Source of the DNA: DATIKM01 sp035477595
GTDB taxonomy: Bacteria; Armatimonadota; Chthonomonadetes; Chthonomonadales; CAJBBX01
Direction: 5' to 3'
Length of the DNA: 64,000 bases
NCBI GenBank assembly: GCA_035477595.1
Contig: DATIKM010000142.1
Span: 120,405 to 184,404, forward strand
Part shown: positions 1 to 9,101 of the stretch, one piece after another
How the letters are laid out: every line of letters begins with the position of its first letter
Position numbering within the stretch: the first letter of the stretch is position 1
The notes under the pieces: model-generated
Told to the model about the DNA's origin: nothing
Database searches by the model: none
The model's input: only the letters and a program-made list of their open reading frames with translations
Program-made: the position numbers and the translations under genes

Positions 1-2
1 GG

Positions 3-1430
3 CCGCAGACGCCGGCGCTGTGGCGCTGGCTATGCGCCATATCCGCCTTCGCCAGCCCGATCGGGCTCCTCTGCGACGCCGGTTCGATGACGGCGGAGAC
101 ACGCGACATGGCGCGGCTCGCGTGGCTCTATCCGCTCTCCTTCGCCCTCGCAGCTGCGGCGTGGGTGGGGACCCTCCGGCGCACCGGGTTGCGCTGGTGG
201 ATGGTGACGCCTGCGCTCTTCAACGCCGTCATGGCTGCGGTGCACATCTCGCGGCAGGTCCTCTACGCGGGCGTGCCGCTCGGCGCGTGGGCCGAGGGCG
301 TCACCATGGGCTATGCAGTTCTACAGACCGTGCTCACGATGCCGTTCTACATCTTCTTCCCCGTGCTGAACAACCTGCCCGTGCTGCCGATCGAGGGGGC
401 GCCGGACGCTCGCTGGTGGCGCCGCCTGCACACCGCGGTTGCGCTGCCGTGCGGCATCTGCGCGCTGGCGCCGCTCGCCTTCTCGCCGCGAGGCGTGGAG
501 GTGCTGCGGAGCTGGCGGTCTGTGGACGCATTCCCGCAGACAGCGGCGCGCGCGGACCTGCACCCCGGCATCGTGGTGCGCGTTCCCGCTGCCGGCCCGC
601 GCCTGGGAGCGAGCCTGACCTCCGCCGCGGACGAGATGCACGCGCTCGGAGCGAGGGCCGTCAACCTGTTCGTGCACCATACGCTCATGGAGCGGCAGGG
701 CGATCAGGCCGCTCTCGATGCCTTTCTGCGCACAGTGCGCGCGGGTGGCGCGACGGTGGTCATGACAGCGGACTACCCCGTCGCGTGGCACCGGGACCCG
801 CCGCGGACGGGCTCCGAGGCGCTTAGCCAGTCCCGCGACTTCCACGCGTTCCTCGCACGCCGGTTCCGCCCGGACATCCTCGTTCCGTTCGTCGAGCCGT
901 ATGGCGCGTTCGTGGCGGTCACAGGGCTCGTGATTCCGCCGGCGGAGTGGCGCGACACGTTGAGGGAGGCCTCGCGCGCCATCAGGCAGTCCGCCCCCGG
1001 CGTGAGGGTCGGGGCCTATCTGGGGCAGCTCGAGGAGGACGGCGCGCTCTACGCACTGCTGTGCGAGCCGGCGAGCGAGGTCGACGTGGTCGGCTTCAGC
1101 CTGTACTCGCTCTACGCCTCGCGCCGGGAGATGGACTTGGCGCTGCGCCGGATGGAGGGCTGGATCGACCGCCACGGTTGTGCGCGCGAGCACTGGCTCT
1201 TCGAGTTCGGCCAGTCACCCGTCACGATGGGTGGCGAGGCTGCACAGGCGGGCTACCTGCGGTGGGGGCTGCGGTGGGCGGCTGGCCGGCCCGAGTTTCG
1301 CGGGGCCTTCGTCTTCTCGCTCCGAGACGATGCCGAGAAGCTCGGCCTGCTCTCCGCGCACGGGCGCCGCCGGCAGGCGTGGTTCGAGTTCCAGCGCATG
1401 GCGGCGCTGTGGCCACCGGCGACGCGGTAG
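3..1430 (+). CDS. Membrane protein with C-terminal glycoside-hydrolase-like domain, 5' end cut by the window
   Basis: The reading frame is open to the first base of the window, so the true start lies upstream and the ATG at 87 is only the first internal Met. The N-terminal 115 or so residues hold several hydrophobic helices, including one before that ATG. The remaining 300 residues look like a soluble TIM-barrel hydrolase: alternating strand/helix pattern, a VEPYG segment, and a C-terminal HWLFEFGQSP segment with a late-barrel glutamate. I do not recognise a named family. The fusion of membrane helices with a sugar-hydrolase-like domain suggests an inner-membrane enzyme acting on glycans. That function is inference. 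Confidence 0.6.
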   Translation, partial: PQTPALWRWLCAISAFASPIGLLCDAGSMTAETRDMARLAWLYPLSFALAAAAWVGTLRRTGLRWWMVTPALFNAVMAAVHISRQVLYAGVPLGAWAEGVTMGYAVLQTVLTMPFYIFFPVLNNLPVLPIEGAPDARWWRRLHTAVALPCGICALAPLAFSPRGVEVLRSWRSVDAFPQTAARADLHPGIVVRVPAAGPRLGASLTSAADEMHALGARAVNLFVHHTLMERQGDQAALDAFLRTVRAGGATVVMTADYPVAWHRDPPRTGSEALSQSRDFHAFLARRFRPDILVPFVEPYGAFVAVTGLVIPPAEWRDTLREASRAIRQSAPGVRVGAYLGQLEEDGALYALLCEPASEVDVVGFSLYSLYASRREMDLALRRMEGWIDRHGCAREHWLFEFGQSPVTMGGEAAQAGYLRWGLRWAAGRPEFRGAFVFSLRDDAEKLGLLSAHGRRRQAWFEFQRMAALWPPATR

Positions 1431-1447
1431 GCGGAGGTCGGCGCGGC

Positions 1448-1477
1448 TTGCCGCGTCCTTGCAGCGGCGCGTATAAT
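1448..1477 (+). promoter_or_regulatory. Sigma70-type promoter of the NIL/DinB/galK cluster
   Basis: TTGCCG (1448-1453), an 18-nt spacer, then a perfect TATAAT (1472-1477). The first start codon follows 20 nt downstream with AGGAGG (1483-1488) in front, so the leader is very short. It probably drives the co-directional genes from 1497 to 4678. Confidence 0.7.
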
Positions 1478-1496
1478 AGCACAGGAGGTCGGTCCG

Positions 1497-1745
1497 ATGG
1501 TCACGCCAGGTGTTACGCGCCGTGTCCGCCTCGAGTATCCCATCCACCGTGTGCGCGAGCCGATCCTCTACCACCTGATCGTCGACTTCGGCCTGATCCC
1601 GAACGTCTACCGCGCCCGCATCGACCTCAACGCGGGCGGTTTCATCGAGCTGGACATCTCCGGCGCCGGCGATGCCCTTGACCGAGCCCTGGAGTGGGTG
1701 GAGCGCTGCGGTGTGCGGGTGACCCAGTCGGTGGATCTGGAATGA
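1497..1745 (+). CDS. Stand-alone NIL-domain protein
   Basis: This 82-residue protein is almost entirely one NIL domain, the small ferredoxin-like fold found at the C-terminus of methionine-importer ATPases (MetN) and in some ferredoxin-fused proteins. Diagnostic features are the opening RVRLEYP strand, the PNVYRARI segment, and the final ALEWVERCGVRV helix-strand pair. The ATG has a perfect AGGAGG eight bases upstream and sits just behind a strong promoter. No MetN, ferredoxin or methionine gene is adjacent. In MetN this domain senses methionine; free-standing copies are often near sulfur-metabolism genes, but the role here is not shown by context. Confidence 0.8.
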   Translation: MVTPGVTRRVRLEYPIHRVREPILYHLIVDFGLIPNVYRARIDLNAGGFIELDISGAGDALDRALEWVERCGVRVTQSVDLE

Positions 1746-1782
1746 CTGTCCGCGCGCGCTCTCGCGCCGTTGCGAGTGACCC

Positions 1783-2283
1783 ATGCGCGCTCGCCGAAAG
1801 GTGATTGTCGAGATGCCGCTTGCCGACATCCGCCGGCATGCCGCGGAGGCAGCTTCACGGGCAACGACCGAGCTCCTGCGAGCGGCGCATGCCATCCCCG
1901 CGGATCGCCACCTCTGGCGCCCGGGCGGCCTGGCCCACCACACGGTGCGCATCGTGGCCCACTGCGGCGCCAGCAACCTCTTCCACGCTGCGGTGCTGGC
2001 GCAGGCCCCCCTTCCATTCCGCACCGAGGAGGAGCACTCGGCGACCGTGAATGGCTGCCAGACGCTCGACGCCGCCGCCGAGCTCCTGCGGAGGGGCGCG
2101 CAGGCGCTCCTCGACGCGATTGCCGCCATGCCGGACGAGCGGCTCGGCGAGCCGATGGTAATGCCCTGGGGCGAGAGGCAACCTGTGCTTGCGGGCATCC
2201 TGGAGCCGGTGCTTCACATGCACCGCCACGCGGGGCAACTCGAGTACATCCAGATGCTGCTGGGAGACGACAACTACCACTGA
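1783..2283 (+). CDS. DinB-like (four-helix, metal-binding) protein
   Basis: A 166-residue helical protein with the DinB/YfiT pattern: an early histidine in a VRIVAHCGASN helix and an HxxxH-like pair in the last helix (HMHRHAGQLEY), which would bind a divalent metal. The protein ends with the usual QLEYIQMLLG helix. Members of this superfamily include thiol-dependent transferases, but most are uncharacterised, so no substrate is assigned. The ATG at 1783 could be replaced by the one at 1813. It lies 37 bp after the NIL gene and 37 bp before galK, in one likely transcript. Confidence 0.7.
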   Translation: MRARRKVIVEMPLADIRRHAAEAASRATTELLRAAHAIPADRHLWRPGGLAHHTVRIVAHCGASNLFHAAVLAQAPLPFRTEEEHSATVNGCQTLDAAAELLRRGAQALLDAIAAMPDERLGEPMVMPWGERQPVLAGILEPVLHMHRHAGQLEYIQMLLGDDNYH

Positions 2284-2320
2284 GGGGGTCTCGGCGCACC
2301 CCGCGCGCCGTCAGGATCTT

Positions 2321-3478
2321 ATGGATATCGACCGCATTGGAGCCGCCTTCTCCGAGCGCTTCGGGGGTTCGCCCGCCTTCGTCGTTCGAGCGCCGGGACG
2401 CGTGAACCTGATCGGCGAGCACACGGACTACAACGACGGCTTCGTCTTCCCCGCGGCCATCGAGTTCGATGTGGTGGTCGCCGGCTCGCCGCGCGCGGAC
2501 CGCGCCGTACGCGCTCTCTCGCTCGTGTACGGCCAGCAGACTGCATTCGACCTGGACCGCATCGAGCGGAGCGCCGAGGCGCCCTGGAGCAACTACCTGC
2601 GCGGCGTCGCCTGTGTCCTCACGAGCGCAGGGCACGGGCTCCTCGGCATGGATGCGGTGGTGGACGGCGCCGTGCCGCTGGGTAGCGGGCTCTCGTCGTC
2701 CGCCGCGATCGAGGTAGCGTCCTCGCTGGCGTTCGAATCGGCGGCCGGCATCGCCCTCGACCCGGTGCAGCGCGCCCTGCTGTGTCAGCGTGCGGAGCGC
2801 GAGTTCGTGGGCGTTCAGTGCGGGATCATGGACCAGTTCATCTCCGCTCTCGGGCGGCGAGGGCATGCGCTGTTCGTCGACACGCGCACTTTGGAGTACC
2901 GGCCCGTCCCGCTTCCGGCGTCGGGAGTATCCATCGTCATCGCGAACACCAACCGACCGCGCTCGCTGACGACCTCCGCCTACAACGAGCGCCGGTCCCA
3001 GTGCGAGCAGGCAGTCGCGGCTCTCCGCCAGCAGGCGGTGGTCGTACAGGCGCTGCGCGACGTAACGCTAGCGCTGCTGAGCGCGCATCGCGCGGCGATG
3101 ACGGACGTTGTGTACCGGCGCGCGCGCCACGTGGTGAGCGAGAATCAGCGGGTGCTGGACAGCGTGCAGGCCTTGGAGCGCGGCGACGTGCGCACCTTCG
3201 GGCGGCTGATGGTGGAGTCACACGCTTCGCTGCGGGACGACTACCAGGTGAGCTGTGCGGAGCTCGATGCGCTGGTTGAGGCTGCCTTGGAAGCGCCCGG
3301 CGTCCTCGGCTCGCGCATGACGGGCGCCGGGTTCGGCGGGTGCACCGTCAGCCTGATTGAGGAGGGCGCCGTGGACGACTTCCGCGAGAGGGTGGGCTCG
3401 CGGTACCGCGACACCGTGGGCTACGACGCCACCTTCCACGTGACGCGCGCCGCGGACGGCGCCGAGAGGGTCGCATGA
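2321..3478 (+). CDS. galK: Galactokinase
   Basis: Phosphorylates galactose at C1 with ATP, the first step of the Leloir pathway, in the cytoplasm. The 385-residue length is normal. All GHMP-kinase landmarks are present: the galactokinase signature GRVNLIGEHTDYNDG near residue 27, the ATP-binding GSGLSSSAAIEV loop around residue 125, the GIMDQF segment with the catalytic aspartate, and the C-terminal MTGAGFGGC motif. The frame is open further upstream, but the ATG at 2321 starts the family's normal N-terminus. The stop overlaps the next gene's ATG (ATGA), so it is translationally coupled to a phosphoglucose isomerase. No galT or galE is in the window. Confidence 0.93.
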   Translation: MDIDRIGAAFSERFGGSPAFVVRAPGRVNLIGEHTDYNDGFVFPAAIEFDVVVAGSPRADRAVRALSLVYGQQTAFDLDRIERSAEAPWSNYLRGVACVLTSAGHGLLGMDAVVDGAVPLGSGLSSSAAIEVASSLAFESAAGIALDPVQRALLCQRAEREFVGVQCGIMDQFISALGRRGHALFVDTRTLEYRPVPLPASGVSIVIANTNRPRSLTTSAYNERRSQCEQAVAALRQQAVVVQALRDVTLALLSAHRAAMTDVVYRRARHVVSENQRVLDSVQALERGDVRTFGRLMVESHASLRDDYQVSCAELDALVEAALEAPGVLGSRMTGAGFGGCTVSLIEEGAVDDFRERVGSRYRDTVGYDATFHVTRAADGAERVA

Positions 3479-4065
3479 GCGAGGCGCCACAGGCCGCTAG
3501 CGGTGCGGAAGCTCCCGTCCGCGCCGGCCTGGACCTCTCTACGGGCCTGCTCTCGGGGCCGGAGGTTGTGGTGAGCGTGCGCAGACTGGCGTCGCTGCGC
3601 GACTATGTACGGGAGCCGGAAGTGCTTGATACCATGGACGCCGATGGGGAGGTCTACCGCGTTCTGGCGTTCGAGCCAGCGCCCGAGGGCGTGCCTGGCG
3701 CCGTATGCTGCGCGACGACGGTGCTGCAGCCCGGGCGCGTGGGCGACGAGTACTTCTTCACACGCGGGCACTATCATGCGGCGGAGGACCGGCCTGAGCT
3801 CGAGGTGGTCGTAAGGGGCGAGGGCTTCCTCGTGCTTCGCGGCGCGGACACGGCGGCGTGGTACGAGCCGATGTTGCCTGGTTCGGTTCACCACGTGCCG
3901 CCGGGCGTGGCGCACCGGGTCGCCAATGTGGGGGAGGAGCCGCTGGTGTTCCTTTCATTCTGGGCCAGCGAGACCGGCCACGACTACGTGGCGATCGCGC
4001 GTGACGGGTTCGGCGCGCGCGTGAGGTGCGTGGGGGGCCGGCCCGCTCTGGTGGCGGGTCCCTGA
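3475..4065 (+). CDS. Cupin-type glucose-6-phosphate isomerase
   Basis: Interconverts glucose 6-phosphate and fructose 6-phosphate. This is the metal-dependent cupin family typical of Euryarchaeota and scattered bacteria, not the large PGI enzyme. The core carries the metal ligands in TRGHYHAAEDRPELE (two His and a Glu) and a later histidine in PPGVAHRVANVG, with the family's GHDY segment near the C-terminus. Length is 196 residues. It overlaps galK by 4 nt and is followed after 1 nt by a membrane protein gene. Galactokinase plus this isomerase fits a sugar-catabolic operon. Confidence 0.85.
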   Translation: MSEAPQAASGAEAPVRAGLDLSTGLLSGPEVVVSVRRLASLRDYVREPEVLDTMDADGEVYRVLAFEPAPEGVPGAVCCATTVLQPGRVGDEYFFTRGHYHAAEDRPELEVVVRGEGFLVLRGADTAAWYEPMLPGSVHHVPPGVAHRVANVGEEPLVFLSFWASETGHDYVAIARDGFGARVRCVGGRPALVAGP

Positions 4066-4066
4066 G

Positions 4067-4678
4067 ATGGCAGCGGCCGGGACCGGCCCTGAGGTCGCGC
4101 GCGACGCCAGAACCGAGACGCTCGAGGATCTGCGCGCCTACGCCCGCCGGCTCCACTCCTACACGTCCGACGAGATCGAGGACATCTACTTCCGCATCCA
4201 CATCCTGGAGCAGCCGCTCCGCTATCGGCTGGTCCAGATGGAGATGGAGCGGCGCGGGCTGAGGGTGGCGGACCCGGACGCCGTGCGGCTCGACCTGGAC
4301 CTGGCCGCGTGGCTCTGCTCACGGCGGCAGCTTCGAGACCGGGCCTGGTTGCGCGAGCCTCTGATCGCGCTCGGGGTTACGCTGGCGACGGCAGTCGCCA
4401 CCGCCGGAATGCTCCTGCCCATCTGGGCGTGCGCGATGCCGATTGGCTTCCTGGGTCTGCAGCCGGCCATGGTCTACCTGGCGTGCACGCCAGTTCCGCT
4501 CATCGTGGGAGCGGGCATCGGAGCGCGCCTGGGTGGGCGCCGCTGGCGTAGCGCGTGGACCTTCTCGGGCGTGGCCGCGGCGGCTTGGGCGTTCTACCTC
4601 ACCGGGGCGCCTGAGCAGATCGTCCTGTCGGCGCTTACCGACCGGCCCTCGGGAGGCGCCGGGTTCGGCGCCTTCTGA
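4067..4678 (+). CDS. Uncharacterised membrane protein
   Basis: A 203-residue protein with no family I recognise. Residues 15-75 form an acidic, helical cytoplasmic part (a TLEDLRAYARRLHSYTSDEIEDIYFRI-like amphipathic run, broken here by position: about residues 17-45). Four hydrophobic segments follow between about residues 100 and 185, then a short polar tail. The ATG lies one base after the isomerase stop, so it belongs to the same transcript. A weak 6-bp hairpin (4692-4697 with 4705-4710) follows the stop. The job is unknown. Confidence 0.65.
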   Translation: MAAAGTGPEVARDARTETLEDLRAYARRLHSYTSDEIEDIYFRIHILEQPLRYRLVQMEMERRGLRVADPDAVRLDLDLAAWLCSRRQLRDRAWLREPLIALGVTLATAVATAGMLLPIWACAMPIGFLGLQPAMVYLACTPVPLIVGAGIGARLGGRRWRSAWTFSGVAAAAWAFYLTGAPEQIVLSALTDRPSGGAGFGAF

Positions 4679-4766
4679 TCCTGGGCGCCGCCGGCCCGGT
4701 GGTGGGGCCGAGGCGACGGGCGTGCCGCGCGTCGCGGGACCCGGAGCAGGGGGTGTTGCGGGTCTC

Positions 4767-4775
4767 TGGTATAAT
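4767..4775 (+). promoter_or_regulatory. Extended -10 promoter
   Basis: TGG followed by a perfect TATAAT, the TGn-TATAAT form that can work without a good -35; no convincing -35 box is present. It lies about 110 nt upstream of the TTG start of the NlpC/P60 gene, leaving a GC-rich leader of roughly 100 nt. Confidence 0.6.
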
Positions 4776-4885
4776 CGTCCGAGAATATGATGTAGGTGTA
4801 CGCGTCGGGGCGCTGCGCCGAGAGGCGCCCGCGTTCCGGCGCAAGGTTGTGGTTACTTGTTGCCACGCCCCCGGAGGACAGCGCG

Positions 4886-5722
4886 TTGCGTTGGCTCGCT
4901 TCGGCGGCGGTGCTGGCGGCCGTTCTGACGCCAACGGCCTGCGCCGCCAACGTGACGATTGAGGTCGAGCTGCTGGCGCCCACACCGGAAGCGGCGCCCT
5001 CGCGCTCGCCGAGCGCCCAGACCGAGCGGCGCGCGTCTGCTCTGAGCTCTCGTGCAGGCGCCCGCCGGTCATCCGGCAGCCACGTAGTGGGCCGCCTGGG
5101 GGTCGCGAAGGTCGCTGCCGACATCCGCCGTACGCGGAGCGCCTCAGGCCGCCTGCTGGGTCGCGCCCGGGCGGGGCAGTACCTGGCGCTGACCAGCGAG
5201 GTGGGCGAGTGGTACGGCGTTCTGATGGACGACGGCAGCACAGGCTGGCTGCGCAGACCGAGCGTGTCACTGCTGGACTTCGAGGTCGTGGCGCCAAACC
5301 CGCCGGCCGGTGCGGCGCTTCCCCGGGGTGTGCCCGACCCTGGCTCTGCGCTTCTGACGGGTGGGCAGCGCTCCCTCCTTCAGGTAGCCTACTCCTTCCT
5401 AGGTGTCCCTTACCGCTTCGGAGGCGAGTCCCTGCGAGGGATTGACTGCTCCGCGTTTGTACAGAAGGTGTTCCGCTCCCTCGGGATCGCGCTGCCCAGG
5501 ACCGCCGCGGAGCAGTCGCGGCGCGGCATGGCCGTGCCGGTCAGCTACCTCCAGCCGGCGGACCGTCTCTACTTCCAGAACAGGAGCGGCCGCATAAATC
5601 ACACGGGCATCTACATCGGCAACGGCCACTTCATCCACGCATCGCGAAGCCTGGGTGGCGTGGAGATCAGCCGCATCGCCGAGCCGATGTGGGCCCGCAT
5701 GTTTGCCGGCGCTCGTCGGTAG
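4886..5722 (+). CDS. Secreted NlpC/P60 cell-wall peptidase with SH3-like domain
   Basis: Likely cleaves peptide stems of peptidoglycan in the periplasm. I choose the TTG at 4886 because GGAGGA lies 7 bases upstream and translation then begins directly with a signal peptide (MRWLASAAVLAAVLTPTACA); the upstream in-frame ATG at 4796 lies too close to the promoter and lacks such context. Residues about 65-130 form a bacterial SH3-like module (targeting to cell wall). The C-terminal NlpC/P60 domain has the catalytic Cys188 (GIDCSAF), His239 (NHTGIYIGNG) and a third polar residue in FIHAS. It is monocistronic by position. Confidence 0.87.
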   Translation: MRWLASAAVLAAVLTPTACAANVTIEVELLAPTPEAAPSRSPSAQTERRASALSSRAGARRSSGSHVVGRLGVAKVAADIRRTRSASGRLLGRARAGQYLALTSEVGEWYGVLMDDGSTGWLRRPSVSLLDFEVVAPNPPAGAALPRGVPDPGSALLTGGQRSLLQVAYSFLGVPYRFGGESLRGIDCSAFVQKVFRSLGIALPRTAAEQSRRGMAVPVSYLQPADRLYFQNRSGRINHTGIYIGNGHFIHASRSLGGVEISRIAEPMWARMFAGARR

Positions 5723-5809
5723 TCGTTCGCCGGCCCTGCCGTGCGGAGCGCGCCCGCTCCATGCGCGTGCCTCGCGCGGCGCCACGGGCCGGTGACTTGG
5801 GAGAGCCCC

Positions 5810-6847
5810 ATGGTGGATGTCGCCGTCATTGGCGCCTCTGGTTACGGAGGCGGAGAGCTCCTGCGCTGGCTGTCGGTTCATCCGGCGGCCCGCGTGCGCG
5901 TCGCGACGTCGCGCACCTACGCTGGCCGCCCCGTGGCCGACAGCTTTGCCGGGCTGGCAGGGCTGCTCGATCTGCGGTTCGCGCCGGACGCGAGCGTGGC
6001 CGATCTCAGCGGGTGCGCGGTGGCCTTTCTCGCGCGCGATAACGGCTGGGCGATGGGCGCCGCGGAGGCCCTGCTCGGTGCGGTCCCTCGCCTGATCGAC
6101 CTGAGCGCCGACTTCCGGTTCCGAGACCCAGCGGTCTATGGCCAGTGGTATGGCGACCACGCCGCTCCGTCGCTCGCGGCCGAGGCGGTCTACGGTCTGC
6201 CCGAGCTTCACCGCGACGCGGTACGCGCGGCCCGCATCGTCGGCAATCCCGGATGCTACACCACCGCGTCCATTCTGGCGCTGGCGCCGCTCGTGGCACG
6301 GAAGCTTGTTGATCCTGCGACGATCGTGATCGATGCGAAGTCCGGCGTCTCCGGCGCCGGTCGCAGCAAGTTCGGGCTGGACTACCACTTCGCTGAGGCA
6401 AACGAGAGCGTGACGCCGTACCGGGCGGCGGGAACCCACCGGCACACGCCAGAGATCGAGCAGGAGTTGTCGGCGCTCGGCATGGGGGAGGTGCGCGTCT
6501 CCTTTACGCCGCACCTGATTCCCATGACGCGCGGCATCCTCGCCACCTGCTACGCAACACTCGCGACGGCCTGCGACGCGCAAGCGCTGCGCGAGGTCTA
6601 CCGGAGCTTCTATGCCGGGCACCCCTTCGTGCAGATTCGCGACGGGCTAACCTCGACAAAGCACGTGGTGGGCTCCAACATGTGCCACATCGGGCTGGGC
6701 GTTGATGCGCGCGTGGGCCGCGTCACGGTCTTCTCGGCGCTCGACAATCTGGGCAAGGGGATGGCCACGCAGGCGATACAGAACATGAACCTGATGCTGG
6801 GCTTCGAGGAGGCGACAGGGCTCCGCGTCCCGGGGCTGTGGCCATAG
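5810..6847 (+). CDS. argC: N-acetyl-gamma-glutamyl-phosphate reductase
   Basis: Third step of arginine biosynthesis: NADPH reduction of N-acetylglutamyl phosphate to the semialdehyde. The N-terminal GASGYGGGELLR loop binds NADP, and Cys149 in GNPGCYTTA is the acyl-enzyme cysteine. The C-terminal part has the expected THRHTPEIEQEL and PHLIPMTRGI segments. Length 345 residues is normal. The ATG at 5810 is chosen over an upstream ATG because the family begins at this point and GGGAG precedes it. It heads a co-directional argC-argJ-argB set. Confidence 0.95.
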   Translation: MVDVAVIGASGYGGGELLRWLSVHPAARVRVATSRTYAGRPVADSFAGLAGLLDLRFAPDASVADLSGCAVAFLARDNGWAMGAAEALLGAVPRLIDLSADFRFRDPAVYGQWYGDHAAPSLAAEAVYGLPELHRDAVRAARIVGNPGCYTTASILALAPLVARKLVDPATIVIDAKSGVSGAGRSKFGLDYHFAEANESVTPYRAAGTHRHTPEIEQELSALGMGEVRVSFTPHLIPMTRGILATCYATLATACDAQALREVYRSFYAGHPFVQIRDGLTSTKHVVGSNMCHIGLGVDARVGRVTVFSALDNLGKGMATQAIQNMNLMLGFEEATGLRVPGLWP

Positions 6848-6902
6848 CTCCCGGCAGCCGGCGCCGCGGCGCGAGCTGGCGACCGGCGGAAGGACTTGTA
6901 TT

Positions 6903-8123
6903 GTGATCCGAGGCTGGAAAGAGTCGACCACGGCGGGCGTGTCGCACCCCGAGGGGTTCCGCACGACTGCAACGCGCGCGGGGCTCAAGGGCACTGGCGA
7001 CGACGTGGCGCTCCTGGTGAGCGATCGGCCCGCCGCCGCCGCGGGCACGTTCACGCGCAACCGCGTGCAGGCGAGCTGCGTCACGCACTCGCGCGGCATC
7101 GTGAGCGCCGGGCTAGCCCAGGCCATCGTGGTGAACGCCGGCAACGCGAACGCGTGCAACGGCCGGCAGGGCGACCGCGACACGCTGATGATGGCCGGCG
7201 TCACCGGCGAGTGTCTGCAGATCGATCCCACACTCGTGCTCGTCGCCTCGACGGGCGTGATCGGCCACCCTATGCCGATGGGCTTGGTCACTAAGGGGAT
7301 TCGCCATGCAGCGGAGCACCTGGCTCGCGGCCCGCGCGCGGACCAGCAGACAGCTCGGGCCATCATGACCACCGACCTGCGCCCCAAGCAGATCGCGGTG
7401 ACCTATCGCTCGACGGCGCACGCGGGAGAGGTCCGGATCGGCGGGGTCTGCAAGGGCTCTGGCATGATCGCGCCGAACATGGCGACGATGCTGTGTTTCA
7501 TCACCACGGACGCGGCGGTAGCGCCGGAGCGCCTGCAGGAGGCGCTGGCGCAGGCGGTCGACGCCACGTTCAACCGCGTGACCGTCGATGGCGACATGAG
7601 CACGAACGACATGTGCCTCGTCATGGCGAACGGGGCGAGTGGCGTGCAGGTTGCGGTGGGGGAGCCGCTGGACGACTTCGCGGCGGCGCTGAAGCGTGTG
7701 TGCCGCTATCTGGCACGGGAGGTGGCGCGCGACGGAGAGGGCGCCACCAAGCTCATCGAGGTGACGGTTCGCGGGGCCCCTGCGCAGGAGACGGCCGACC
7801 GCATCGCGCGGGTGGTGGCGGAGTCGCCGCTGGTGAAGACCGCGATGTTCGGTTGCGACCCGAACTGGGGGCGCATCCTTGCGGCCGCGGGCCGGGCCGG
7901 CGTGCCCTTCGAGCCCGAGTGCACCGAGGTGCTGTTGGGCGACATCTGCGTCTACTGCCGCGGCCTCGGGATGCAGTTCGATTCGAGCGCCGCGAGTGAG
8001 TACCTGCGCTCGCGCGAGATCGCGATCACGGTTAACCTGCACTCCGGCGTGCACGAGTGCACGGTCTGGACGTGCGACTTCTCATTCGACTACGTGCGGA
8101 TCAACGCCGAGTACCACACCTAG
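6903..8123 (+). CDS. argJ: Bifunctional glutamate N-acetyltransferase / amino-acid acetyltransferase
   Basis: Transfers the acetyl group from N-acetylornithine to glutamate, recycling it in the cyclic arginine pathway, and may also use acetyl-CoA. The precursor self-cleaves before the nucleophilic Thr195 in the NMATML motif, preceded by the GGVCKGSGMIAPNM segment. FNRVTVDGDMSTND and GCDPNWGRI are also family signatures. The frame starts with GTG, supported by GGAAGGA just upstream. An argJ with no argA or argE nearby fits the cyclic pathway. Confidence 0.95.
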   Translation: MIRGWKESTTAGVSHPEGFRTTATRAGLKGTGDDVALLVSDRPAAAAGTFTRNRVQASCVTHSRGIVSAGLAQAIVVNAGNANACNGRQGDRDTLMMAGVTGECLQIDPTLVLVASTGVIGHPMPMGLVTKGIRHAAEHLARGPRADQQTARAIMTTDLRPKQIAVTYRSTAHAGEVRIGGVCKGSGMIAPNMATMLCFITTDAAVAPERLQEALAQAVDATFNRVTVDGDMSTNDMCLVMANGASGVQVAVGEPLDDFAAALKRVCRYLAREVARDGEGATKLIEVTVRGAPAQETADRIARVVAESPLVKTAMFGCDPNWGRILAAAGRAGVPFEPECTEVLLGDICVYCRGLGMQFDSSAASEYLRSREIAITVNLHSGVHECTVWTCDFSFDYVRINAEYHT

Positions 8124-8204
8124 CACAGCCGCGGCGCCGTGAGGCAGTCCCTCCGTCCGCGCGGGGGACATGCCGGCGCGGCACGGCCGCGCAAAGGGCC
8201 TTCC

Positions 8205-9101
8205 ATGACCCCCGACCCACCCCCGACCTGCCTGACTGGCGCGCCGCTCAGCAGCGCGCTGCCGGACGTGCTCATCGAGGCACTGCCCTACTTCCGCCGC
8301 TTCTACGGCAAGACGGTACTGGTGAAGTACGGCGGCAATGCGATGGTCGACGACGACCTGAAGCAACAGGTGATGCAGGACATCGCGCTCCTGCACTACG
8401 TGGGCATCCGGCCGATTGTGGTCCACGGGGGCGGACCCGAGATATCCTCTCTCATGAAGCAGCTCGGCCACGAGCCCCACTTCGTGGGGGGGCTCCGGGT
8501 GACGGACGCCGCCACGATGGATATCGTCGAGATGGCGCTCACCGGCAAGACCAACAAGAGCATCGTGGCGATGCTGAACCGGCAGGGCGCCACCGCGGTG
8601 GGCCTCAGTGGTAAGGATGCGAACCTCATTGTGGCGCGCAAGCTGGAGTCGGCGCGCGGTGACCTGGGCTTCGTGGGCGAGATCAGCCAGATCAACGCCG
8701 GTCTGCTCAACCTGCTCGTAGACCGGGGATACGTGCCTGTCATCTCGACGGTGGCGATTGGCGAGGACGGCGAATCGTATAACGTGAATGCCGACCATGC
8801 CGCAGGGGCGCTCGCGGCGGCGGTCGGCGCCGCAAAGCTGATCGTGCTCACGGATGTCGAGGGCGTCCGGCGGGATCCGAACGACCCCGCCACGCTGATC
8901 AACGAGATGACGGCCTCCGAGGCCGCCGGGCTGTTGGCGAGCGGCGCCGCGGAGCGAGGCATGATCCCGAAGCTGGAGGCATGCATCGAGGCGGTCGATG
9001 GGGGAGTGGAGCGCGCGCACCTGATCGACGGTCGCGTGCCGCACGCCATCCTCATTGAGGTGTTCACGAACGCGGGCATCGGCACGATGGTCCGCGCCTG
9101 A
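8205..9101 (+). CDS. argB: Acetylglutamate kinase
   Basis: Second step of arginine biosynthesis: ATP phosphorylation of N-acetylglutamate. Signatures are VKYGGNAM near residue 42, VVHGGGPEIS around residue 70, the VGLSGKDANL loop, YNVNADHAAGALA and the C-terminal MIPKLEACIEAV segment. The ATG at 8205 gives the normal length of 298 residues; an in-frame ATG or GTG further upstream would add an unconserved tail. This enzyme is the usual arginine-feedback target, and P-II proteins regulate it in some phyla; a P-II gene lies at 29.0 kb but any link is inference. Confidence 0.95.
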   Translation: MTPDPPPTCLTGAPLSSALPDVLIEALPYFRRFYGKTVLVKYGGNAMVDDDLKQQVMQDIALLHYVGIRPIVVHGGGPEISSLMKQLGHEPHFVGGLRVTDAATMDIVEMALTGKTNKSIVAMLNRQGATAVGLSGKDANLIVARKLESARGDLGFVGEISQINAGLLNLLVDRGYVPVISTVAIGEDGESYNVNADHAAGALAAAVGAAKLIVLTDVEGVRRDPNDPATLINEMTASEAAGLLASGAAERGMIPKLEACIEAVDGGVERAHLIDGRVPHAILIEVFTNAGIGTMVRA

